From positions 26,426,982-26,490,981 of the forward strand of contig JBAIZL010000008.1 of NCBI GenBank assembly GCA_036971475.1: 64,000 bases of DNA. Direction: 5' to 3'. The first letter of the stretch is position 1. The number at the start of each line of letters is the position of its first letter. Positions 40,801-51,800 of the stretch are shown in pieces. A model generated the notes under the pieces. That model saw nothing but the letters and a program-made list of their open reading frames with translations. It had not been told where the DNA came from and searched no databases. Position numbers and translations under genes: made by a program. This stretch comes from Prosapia bicincta. Lineage: Eukaryota > Arthropoda > Insecta > Hemiptera > Cercopidae.

Positions 40801-43800
40801 TTTGAGTTGCCCCCGCTACACTTCCTCTACGTTCTCTTGTAAAGTACCAGCCACATAGTTTGGCGTGTAGGGGAACGGTAGTTTGAGTTGCCCCCGCTAT
40901 ACTTCCCCTACGTTCTCTTGTACAGTACGCACCACATAGTTTAGCGTGTAGGGGAACAGTAGTCCGAGTTGCCCCCACTACACTTCCCCTACGTTCTCTT
41001 GTACAGTACGCACCACATAGTTTGGCGTGTAGGGCAACAGTAGTCCGAGTTGCCCCCGCTACACTTCCCCTACGTTCTCTTGTACAGTACGCACCACATA
41101 GTTTGGCGTGTAGGGGAACGGTAGTTTGAGTTGCCCCCGCTACACTTCCTCTACGTTCTCTTGTAAAGTACCAGCGACATAGTTTGGCGTGTAGGGGAAC
41201 GGTAGTTTGAGTTGCCCTCGCTACACTTCCTCTACGTTCTCTTGTAAAGTACCAGCCACATAGTTTGGCGTGTAGGGGAACGGTAGTCCGAGTTGCCCCC
41301 GCTACACTTCCTCTACGTTCTCTTGTACAGTACGCACCACATAGTTTGGCGTGTAGGGGAACGGTAGTTTGAGTTGCCCCCGCTACACTTCCCCTACGTT
41401 CTCTTGTACAGTACCAGCCACATAGTTTGGCGTGTAGGGGAACAGTAGTCCGAGTTGCCCCCACTACACTTCCCCTACGTTCTCTTGTACAGTACCAGCT
41501 ACATAGTTTGGCGTGTAGGGGAACGATAGTTTGAGTTGCCCCCGCTACACTTCCCCTACGTTCTCTTGTACAGTACCAGCCACATAGTTTGGCGTGTAGG
41601 GGAACAGTAGTCTGAGTTGCCCCCGCTACACTTCCATTACGTTCTCTTGTACAGTACGCACCACATAGCTTGGCGTGTAGGGGAACGGTAGTCTGAGTTG
41701 CCCCCGCTATACTTCCTCTACGTTCTCTTGTAAAGTACCAGCCACATAGTTTGGCGTGTAGGGGAACGGTAGTCTGAGTTGCCCCCGCTACACTTCCCCT
41801 ACGTTCTCTTGTAAAGTACCAGCCACATAGTTTGGCGTGTAGGGGAACGGTAGTTTGAGTTGCCCCCGCTACACTTCCCCTACGTTCTCTTGTAAAGTAC
41901 CAGCCACACAGTTTGGCGTGTAGGGGAACGGTAGTTTGAGTTGCCCCCGCTACACTTCATCTACGTTCTCTTGTAAAGTACCAGCCACATAGTTTGGCGT
42001 GTAGGGGAACGGTAGTTTGAGTTGCCCCCGCTACACTTCCCCTACGTTCTCTTGTACAGTAACAGCCACATAGTTTGGCGTGTAGGGGAACGGAAGCTTG
42101 AGTTGCCCCCGCTATACTTCCTCTACGTTCTCTTGTAAAGTACCAGCCACATAGTTTGGCGTGTAGGGGAACGGTAGTTTGAGTTGCCCCCGCTATACTT
42201 CCTCTACGTTCTCTTGTAAAGTACCAGCCACATAGTTTGGCGTGTAGGGGAACGGTAGTTTGAGTTGCCCCCGCTACACTTCCCCTACGTTCTATTGTAA
42301 AGTACCAGCCACATAGTTTGGCGTGTAGGGGAACGGTAGTTTGAGTTGCCCCCGCTACACTTCCCCTACGTTCTCTTGTAAAGTACCAGCCACATAGTTT
42401 GGCGTGTAGGGGAACGGTAGTTTGAGTTGCCCCCGCTACACTTCCTCTACGTTCTCTTGTAAAGTACCAGCCACATAGTTTGGCGTGTAGGGGAACGGTA
42501 GTTTGAGTTGCCCCCGCTACACTTCCCCTACGTTCTCTTGTACAGTACCAGCCACATAGTTTGGCGTGTAGGGGAACGGTAGTTTGAGTTGCCCCCGCTA
42601 TACTTCCTCAACGTTCTCTTGTAAAGTACCAGCCACATAGTTTGGCGTGTAGGGGAACGGTAGTCTGAGTTGCCCCCGCTATACTTCCCCTACGTTCTCT
42701 TGTAAAGTACCAGCCACATAGTTTGGCGTGTAGGGGAACGGTAGTTTGAGTTGCCCCCGCTACACTTCCCGTACGTTCTCTTGTAAAGTACCAGCCACAT
42801 AGTTTGGCGTGTAGGGGAACGATAGTTTGAGTTGCCCCCGCTATACTTCCTCTACGTTCTCTTGTAAAGTACCAGCCACATAGTTTGGCGTGTAGGGGAA
42901 CGGTAGTCTGAGTTGCCCCCGCTACACTTCCCCTACGTTCTCTTGTAAAGTACCAGCCACATAGTTTGGCGTGTAAGGGAACGGTAGTTTGAGTTGCCCC
43001 CGCTACACTTCCCCTACGTTCTCTTGTAAAGTACCAGCCACATAGTTTGGCGTGTAGGGGAACGATAGTTTGAGTTGCCCCCGCTACACTTCCTCTACGT
43101 TCTCTTGTACAGTACCAGCCACATAGTTTGGCGTGTAGGGGAACGGTAGTCTGAGTTGCCCCCGCTACACTTCCCCTACGTTCTCTTGTAAAGTACCAGC
43201 CACATAGTTTGGCGTGTAGGGGAACGGTAGTTTGAGTTGCCCCCGCTACACTTCCCGTACGTTCTCTTGTAAAGTACCAGCTACATAGTTTGGCGTGTAG
43301 GGGAACGATAGTTTGAGTTGCCCCCGCTATACTTCCTCTACGTTCTCTTGTAAAGTACCAGCCACATAGTTTGGCGTGTAGGGGAACGGTAGTCTGAGTT
43401 GCCCCCGCTACACTTCCTCTACGTTCTCTTGTACAGTACCAGCCACATAGTTTGGCGTGCAGGGGAACGGTAGTTTGAGTTGCCCCCGCTACACTTCCCC
43501 TACGTTCTCTTGTACAGTACGCACCACATAGCTTGGCGTGTAGGGGAACGGTAGTTTGAGTTGCCCCCGCTATACTTACTCTACGTTCTCTTGTAAAGTA
43601 CCAGCCACATAGTTTGGCGTGTAGGGCAACAGTAGTCCGAGTTACTCCCACTACACTTCCCCTACGTTCTCTTGTACAGTACGCACCACATAGCTTGGCG
43701 TGTAGGGGAACGGTAGTTTGAGTTGCCCCCGCTATACTTCCTCTACGTTCTCTTGTAAAGTACCAGCCACATAGTTTGGCGTGTAGGGCAACAGTAGTCC

Positions 43801-43852
43801 GAGTTACTCCCACTACACTTCCCCTACGTTCTCTTGTACAGTAAGCACCACA

Positions 43853-44647
43853 TAGCTTGGCGTGTAGGGGAACGGTAGTTTGAGTTGCCCCCGCTATACT
43901 TCCTCTACGTTCTCTTGTAAAGTACCAGCCACATAGTTTGGCGTGTAGGGGAACGGTAGTCTGAGTTGCCCCCGCTACACTTCCCCTACGTTCTCTTGTA
44001 AAGTACTAGCCACATAGTTTGGCGTGTAGGGGAACGGTAGTCTGAGTTGCCCCCGCTACACTTCCCCTACGTTCTCTTGTAAAGTACCAGCCACATAGTT
44101 TGGCGTGTAGGGGAACGGTAGTTTGAGTTGCCCCCGCTATACTTCCTCTACGTTCTCTTGTAAAGTACGCACCACATAGCTTGGCGTGTAGGGGAACGGT
44201 ACTCCAAGTTGGCCCCACTACACTTTCCCTACATTCCCTTGTACAGTACGCACCACATAGCTTGGCGTGTAGGGGAACGGTACTCCAAGTTGGCCCCACT
44301 ACACTTTCCCTACATTCCCTTGTACAGTATGCACCACATAGCTTGGCGTGTAGGGCAACAATAGTCCGAGTTACTCCCACTACACTTCCCCTACGTTCTC
44401 TTGTACAGTACGCACCACATAGTTTGGCGTGTAGGGGAACGGTAGTTTGAGTTGCCCCCACTACACTTCCCCTACGTTCTCTTGTACAGTACGCACCACA
44501 TAGCTTGGCGTGTAGGGCAACAGTAGTCCGAGTTACTCCCACTACACTTCCCCTACGTTCTCTTGTACAGTACGCACCACATAGTTTGGCGTGTAGGGCA
44601 ACAGTAGTCCGAGTTGCCCCCGCTACACTTCCCCTACGTTCTCTTGT
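43853..44647. repeat. 795-bp block duplicated at 48,063-48,857
   Basis: The segment shares rare variants with 48,063-48,857 at a constant offset of 4,210 bp. These include GTACTAGCCACATAG (44,003 and 48,213), two consecutive GGTACTCCAAG monomers, GTATGCACC and AGGGCAACAATAGTCC. The match ends abruptly at 44,647 and 48,857 where TGTAAAGTACCAGCC faces TGTACAGTACGCACC. The two copies flank the displaced block at 44,785-47,457. Confidence 0.85.
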
Positions 44648-44784
44648 AAAGTACCAGCCACATAGTTTGGCGTGTAGGGGAACGATAGTTTGAGTTGCCC
44701 CCACTACACTTCCTCTAGGTTCTCTTGTACAGTACGCACCACATAGTTTGGCGTGTAGGGGAACGATAGTTTGAGTTGCCCCCA

Positions 44785-47457
44785 CTACACTTCCTCTACG
44801 TTCTCTTGTAAAGTACCAGCCACATAGTTTGGCGTGTAGGGGAACGGTAGTTTGAGTTGCCCCTCTACACTTCCTCTACGTTCTCTTGTAAAGTACCAGC
44901 CACATAGTTTGGCGTGTAGGGGAACGATAGTTTGAGTTGCCCCCACTACACTTCCTCTACGTTCTCTTGTAAAGTACCAGCCACATAGCTTGGCGTGTAG
45001 GGGAACGGTAGTTTGAGTTGCCCCCACTACACTTCCTCTACGTTCTCTTGTAAAGTACCAGCCACATAGCTTGGCGTGTAGGGGAACGGTAGTTTGAGTT
45101 GCCCCCACTACACTTCCTCTACGTTCTCTTGTAAAGTACGCACCACATAGTTTGGCGTGTAGGGGAACGGTAGTTTGAGTTGCCCCCGCTACACTTCCTC
45201 TACGTTCTCTTGTAAAGTACCAGCCACATAGTTTGGCGTGTAGGGGAACGATAGTTTGAGTTGCCCCCGCTACACTTCCTCTACGTTCTCTTGTAAAGTA
45301 CCAGCCACATAGCTTGGCGTGTAGGGGAACGATAGTTTGAGTTGCCCCCACTACACTTCCTCTACGTTCTCTTGTAAAGTACCAGCCACATAGTTTGGCG
45401 TGTAGGGGAACGGTAGTTTGAGTTGCCCCCGCTACACTTCCTCTACGTTCTCTTGTAAAGTACCAGCCACATAGTTTGGCGTGTAGGGGAACGGTAGTTT
45501 GAGTTGCCCCCGCTACACTTCCTCTACGTTCTCTTGTAAAGTACCAGCCACATAGTTTGGCGTGTAGGGGAACGATAGTTTGAGTTGCCCCCGCTACACT
45601 TCCTCTACGTTCTCTTGTAAAGTACCAGCCACATAGCTTGGCGTGTAGGGGAACGATAGTTTGAGTTGCCCCCACTACACTTCCTCTACGTTCTCTTGTA
45701 AAGTACCAGCCACATAGTTTGGCGTGTAGGGGAACGGTAGTTTGAGTTGCCCCCACTACACTTCCTCTACGTTCTCTTGTAAAGTACCAGCTACATAGTT
45801 TGGCGTGTAGGGGAACGATAGTTTGAGTTGCCCCCACTACACTACCTCTACGTTCTCTTGTACAGTACCAGCCACATAGTTTGGCGTGTAGGGGAACGAT
45901 AGTTTGAGTTGCCCCCACTACACTTCCTCTACGTTCTCTTGTAAAGTACCAGCCACATAGCTTGGCGTGTAGGGGAACGGTAGTTTGAGTTGCCCCCGCT
46001 ACACTTCCTCTACGTCCTCTTGTACAGTACGCACCACATAGTTTGGCGTGTAGGGGAACGATAGTTTGAGTTGCCCCCGCTACACTTCCTCTACGTTCTC
46101 TTGTAAAGTACCAGCCACACAGTTTGGCGTGTAGGGGAACGGTAGTTTGAGTTGCCCCCGCTACACTTCCTCTACGTTCTCTTGTAAAGTACCAGCCACA
46201 TAGTTTGGCGTGTAGGGGAACGATAGTTTGAGTTGCCCCCGCTACACTTCCTCTACGTTCTCTTGTAAAGTACCAGCCACATAGTTTGGCGTGTAGAGGA
46301 ACGATAGTTTGAGTTGCCCCCGCTACACTTCCTCTACGTTCTCTTGTAAAGTACCAGCCACATAGCTTGGCGTGTAGGGGAACGGTAGTCTGAGTTGCCC
46401 CCGCTACACTTCCAATACGTTCTCTTGTACAGTACGCACCACATAGTTTGGCGTGTAGGGGAACGATAGTTTGAGTTGCCCCCGCTACACTTCCTCTACG
46501 TTCTCTTGTAAAGTACCAGCCACATAGCTTGGCGTGTAGGGGAACGGTAGTCTGAGTTGCCCAAGCTACACTTCCAATACGTTCTCTTGTACAGTACGCA
46601 CCACATAGTTTGGCGTGTAGGGGAACGATAGTCTGAGTTGCCCCCGCTACACTTCCTCTACGTTCTCTTGTAAAGTACCAGCCACATAGCTTGGCGTGTA
46701 GGGGAACGGTAGTCTGAGTTGCCCCCGCTACACTTCCCCTACGTTCTCTTGTACAGTACGCACCACATAGTTTGGCGTGTAGGGGAACGATAGTTTGAGT
46801 TGCCCCCGCTACACTTCCTCTACGTTCTCTTGTACAGTACGCACCACATAGTTTGGCGTGTAGGGGAACGATAGTTTGAGTTGCCCCCGCTACACTTCCT
46901 CTACGTTCTCTTGTAAAGTACCAGCCACATAGTCTGGCGTGTAGGGGAACGATAGTTTGAGTTGCCCCCGCTATACTTCCTCTACGTTCTCTTGTACAGT
47001 ACGCACCACATAGTTTGGCGTGTAGGGGAACGATAGTTTGAGTTGCCCCCGCTACACTTCCTCTACGTTCTCTTGTACAGTACGCACCACATAGTTTGGC
47101 GTGTAGGGGAACGATAGTTTGAGTTGCCCCCGCTATACTTCCTCTACGTTCTCTTGTACAGTACGCACCACATAGCTTGGCGTGTAGGGGAACGATAGTT
47201 TGAGTTGCCCCCGCTATACTTCCTCTACGTTCTCTTGTACAGTACGCACCACATAGCTTGGCGTGTAGGGGAACGATAGTTTGAGTTGCCCCCGCTACAC
47301 TTCCTCTACGTTCTCTTGTACAGTACGCACCACATAGTTTGGCGTTTAGGGGAACGATAGTTTGAGTTGCCCCCGCTATACTTCCTCTACGTTCTCTTGT
47401 AAAGTACCAGCCACATAGTTTGGCGTGTAGGGCAACAGTAGTCCGAGTTACTCCCAC
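44785..47457. repeat. Displaced copy of the first-zone block end
   Basis: These 2.67 kb correspond to the right part of the 4.26-kb block, ending at 11,991 and 24,379 (offsets 35,466 and 23,078 bp). Shared markers include the CCCCCACTACAC run, CACTACACTACC, CTACGTCCTC, CCACACAGTTTGG, GTAGAGGAAC, CCAATACG, ATAGTCTGG and GGCGTTTAGGGG. Private changes include a shortened junction CCCCTCTACAC at about 44,858 and TGCCCAAGCTAC at about 46,560. It therefore diverged after separation from the pair in the first zone. It is embedded in mosaic-zone monomers on both sides. Confidence 0.88.
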
Positions 47458-48062
47458 TACACTTCCCCTACGTTCTCTTGTACAGTACGCACCACATAGC
47501 TTGGCGTGTAGGGGAACGGTAGTTTGAGTTGCCCCCGCTATACTTCCTCTACGTTCTCTTGTAAAGTACCAGCCACATAGTTTGGCGTGTAGGGGAAAGG
47601 TAGTTTGAGTTGCCCATACTACACTTCCCCTACGTTCTCTTGTACAGTACCAGCCACATAGCTTGGCGTGTAGGAGAACGGTAGTTTGAGTTGCCCCCGC
47701 TACACTTCCTCTACGTTCTCTTGTAAAGTACCAGCCACATAGCTTGGCGTGTAGGGGAACGGTAGTTTGAGTTGCCCCTGCTACACTTCCTCTACGTTCT
47801 CTTGTAAAGTACCAGCCACATAGCTTGGCGTGTAGGGGAACGGTAGTTTGAGTTGCCCCGCTACACTTCCTCTACGTTCTCTTGTAAAGTACCAGCCACA
47901 TAGTTTGGCGTGTAGGGGAACGATAGTTTGAGTTGCCCCCGCTATACTTCCTCTACGTTCTCTCGTAAAGTACCAGCCAGATAGTTTGGCGTGTAGGGGA
48001 ACGGTAGTTTGTGTTGCCCCCACTACACTTTCCCTACATTCCCTTGTACAGTACGCACCACA

Positions 48063-48857
48063 TAGCTTGGCGTGTAGGGGAACGGTAGTTTGAGTTGCCC
48101 CCGCTATACTTCCTCTACGTTCTCTTGTAAAGTACCAGCCACATAGTTTGGCGTGTAGGGGAACGGTAGTCTGAGTTGCCCCCGCTACACTTCCCCTACG
48201 TTCTCTTGTAAAGTACTAGCCACATAGTTTGGCGTGTAGGGGAACGGTAGTCTGAGTTGCCCCCGCTACACTTCCCCTACGTTCTCTTGTAAAGTACCAG
48301 CCACATAGTTTGGCGTGTAGGGGAACGGTAGTTTGAGTTGCCCCCGCTATACTTCCTCTACGTTCTCTTGTAAAGTACGCACCACATAGCTTGGCGTGTA
48401 GGGGAACGGTACTCCAAGTTGGCCCCACTACACTTTCCCTACATTCCCTTGTACAGTACGCACCACATAGCTTGGCGTGTAGGGGAACGGTACTCCAAGT
48501 TGGCCCCACTACACTTTCCCTACATTCCCTTGTACAGTATGCACCACATAGCTTGGCGTGTAGGGCAACAATAGTCCGAGTTACTCCCACTACACTTCCC
48601 CTACGTTCTCTTGTACAGTACGCACCACATAGTTTGGCGTGTAGGGGAACGGTAGTTTGAGTTGCCCCCACTACACTTCCCCTACGTTCTCTTGTACAGT
48701 ACGCACCACATAGCTTGGCGTGTAGGGCAACAGTAGTCCGAGTTACTCCCACTACACTTCCCCTACGTTCTCTTGTACAGTACGCACCACATAGTTTGGC
48801 GTGTAGGGCAACAGTAGTCCGAGTTGCCCCCGCTACACTTCCCCTACGTTCTCTTGT
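48063..48857. repeat. 795-bp block duplicated from 43,853-44,647
   Basis: This is the right-hand partner of 43,853-44,647 at an offset of 4,210 bp, with the same order of rare monomers. It marks the right border of the mosaic material; beyond it the array becomes more uniform. Confidence 0.85.
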
Positions 48858-51800
48858 ACAGTACGCACCACATAGTTTGGCGTGTAGGGCAACAGTAGTC
48901 CGAGTTGCCGCCGCTACACTTCCCCTACGTTCTCTTGTACAGTACGCACCACATAGTTTGGCGTGTAGGGGAACGGTAGTTTGAGTTGCCCCCGCTACAC
49001 TTCCTCTACGTTCTCTTGTAAAGTACCAGCCACATAGTTTGGCGTGTAGGGGAACGGTAGTCTGAGTTGCCCCCGCTACACTTCCAATACGTTCTCTTGT
49101 ACAGTACGCACCACATAGCTTGGCGTGTAGGGGAACGATAGTTTGAGTTGCCCCCGCTACACTTCCTCTACGTTCTCTTGTACAGTACCAGCCACATAGT
49201 TTGGCGTGTAGGGGAACGATAGTTTGAGTTGCCCCCGCTACACTTCCTCTACGTTCTCTTGTACAGTACCAGCCACATAGTTTGGCGTGTAGGGGAACGG
49301 TAGTTTGAGTTGCCCCCGCTACACTTCCTCTACGTTCTCTTGTACAGTACCAGCCACATAGTTTGGCGTGTAGGGGAACGATAGTTTGAGTTGCCCCCGC
49401 TACACTTCCTCTACGTTCTCTTGTACAGTACCAGCCACATAGTTTGGCGTGTAGGGGAACGGTAGTTTGAGTTGCCCCCGCTACACTTCCTCTACGTTCT
49501 CTTGTACAGTACCAGCCACATAGTTTGGCGTGTAGGGGAACGGTAGTTTGAGTTGCCCCCGCTACACTTCCTCTACGTTCTCTTGTACAGTACCAGCCAC
49601 ATAGTTTGGCGTGTAGGGGAACGGTAGATTGAGTTGCCCCCGCTACACTTCCTCTACGTTCTCTTGTAAAGTACCAGCCACATAGTTTGGCGTGTAGGGG
49701 AACGATAGTTTGAGTTGCCCCCGCTACACTTCCTCTACGTTCTCTTGTAAAGTACCAGCCACATAGTTTGGCGTGTAGGGGAACGATAGTTTGAGTTGCC
49801 CCCGCTACACTTCCTCTACGTTCTCTTGTACAGTACCAGCCACATAGTTTGGCGTGTAGGGGAACGGTAGTCTGAGTTGCCCCCGCTACACTTCCCCTAC
49901 GTTCTCTTGTAAAGTACCAGCCACATAGTTTGGCGTGTAGGGGAACGGTAGTTTGAGTTGCCACCGCTATACTTCCTCTACGTTCTCTTGTAAAGTACCA
50001 GCCACATAGTTTGGCGTGTAGGGGAACGGTAGTTTGAGTTGCCCCCGCTACACTTCCCCTATGTTCTCTTGTACAGTACGCACCACATAGCTTGGCGTGT
50101 AGGGGAACGGTAGTTTGAGTTGCCCCCGCTATACTTCCTCTACGTTCTCTTGTTAAGTACCAGCCACATAGTTTGGCGTGTAGGGGAACGGTAGTTTGAG
50201 TTGCCCCCGCTACACTTCCTCTACGTTCTCTTGTACAGTACCAGCCACATAGTTTGGCGTGTAGGGGAACGGTAGTCTGAGTTGCCCCCGCTACACTTCC
50301 CCTACGTTCTCTTGTACAGTACCAGCCACATAGTTTGGCGTGTAGGGGAACGGTAGTTTGAGTTGCCCCCGCTACACTTCCTCTACGTTCTCTTGTAAAG
50401 TACCAGCCACATAGTTTGGCGTGTAGGGGAACGATAGTTTGAGTTGCCCCCGCTACACTTCCTCTACGTTCTCTTGTAAAGTACCAGCCACATAGTTTGG
50501 CGTGTAGGGGAACGATAGTTTGAGTTGCCCCCGCTACACTTCCCCTACGTTCTCTTGTACAGTACCAGCCACATAGTTTGGCGTGTAGGGGAACGGTAGT
50601 TTGAGTTGCCCCCGCTACACTTCCTCTACGTTCTCTTGTACAGTACCAGCCACATAGTTTGGCGTGTAGGGGAACGGTAGTTTGAGTTGCCCCAGCTACA
50701 CTTCCTCTACGTTCTTTTGTACAGTACCAGCCACATAGTTTGGCGTGTAGGGGAACGGTAGTCTGAGTTGCCCCCGCTACACTTCCCCTACGTTCTATTG
50801 TACAGTACCAGCCACATAGTTTGGCGTGTAGGGGAACGGTAGTTTGAGTTGCCCCCGCTACACTTCCTCTACGTTCTCTTGTACAGTACCAGCCACATAG
50901 TTTTGCGTGTAGGGGAACGATAGTTTGAGTTGCCCCCGCTACACTTCCTCTACGTTCTCTTGTACAGTACCAGCCACATAGTTTGGCGTGTAGAGGAACG
51001 GTAGTTTGAGTTGCCCCCGCTACACTTCCTCTACGTTCTCTTGTACAGTACCAGCCACATAGTTTGGCGTGTAGGGGAACGATAGTTTGAGTTGCCCCCG
51101 CTACACTTCCTCTACGTTCTCTTGTACAGTACCAGCCACATAGTTTGGCGTGTAGGGGAACGGTAGTCTGAGTTGCCCCCGCTACACTTCCCCTACGTTC
51201 TCTTGTACAGTACCAGCCACATAGTTTGGCGTGTAGGGGAACGGTAGTTTGAGTTGCCCCCGCTACACTTCCTCTACGTTCTCTTGTACAGTACCAGCCA
51301 CATAGTTTGGCGTGTAGGGGAACGGTAGTGTGAGTTGCCCCCGCTACACTTCCCCTACGTTCTCTTGTACAGTACCAGCCACATAGTTTGGCGTGTAGGG
51401 GAACGGTAGTCTGAGTTGCCCCCGCTACACTTCCCCTACGTTCTCTTGTACAGTACGCACCACATAGTTTGGCGTGTAGGGGAACGGTAGTTTGAGTTGC
51501 CCCCGCTACACTTCCTCTACGTTCTCTTGTACAGTACCAGCCACATAGTTTGGCGTGTAGGGGAACGGTAGTTTGAGTTGCCCCCGCTACACTTCCTCTA
51601 CGTTCTCTTGTACAGTACCAGCCACATAGTTTGGCGTGTAGGGGAACGGTAGTCTGAGTTGCCCCCGCTACACTTCCTCTACGTTCTCTTGTACAGTACG
51701 CACCACATAGTTTGGCGTGTAGGGGAACGGTAGTCTGAGTTGCCCCCGCTACACTTCCTCTACGTTCTCTTGTACAGTACCAGCCACATAGTTTGGCGTG

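Larger units (their letters stand above)
24441..43852. repeat. Mosaic satellite zone with diverged subfamilies
   Basis: Here monomers of at least three classes are intermixed. One is close to the main consensus. One carries AGGGCAACAGTAGTCCGAG with TTACTCCCACTAC. The most diverged carries GGTACTCCAAG or GGTAATCCAAG, then TTGGCCCCACTAC, ACTTTCCCTAC and ATTCCCTTG. Because the last two classes lack the TGA of AGTTTGAGTTG, short plus-strand frames of two to eight monomers appear here. They begin only at TTG codons and are by-products. Blocks recur at offsets of 2,429, 6,560 and 9,232 bp. From about 41,510 to 43,852 the units return mostly to the main consensus with many CTATAC monomers. Confidence 0.85.
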
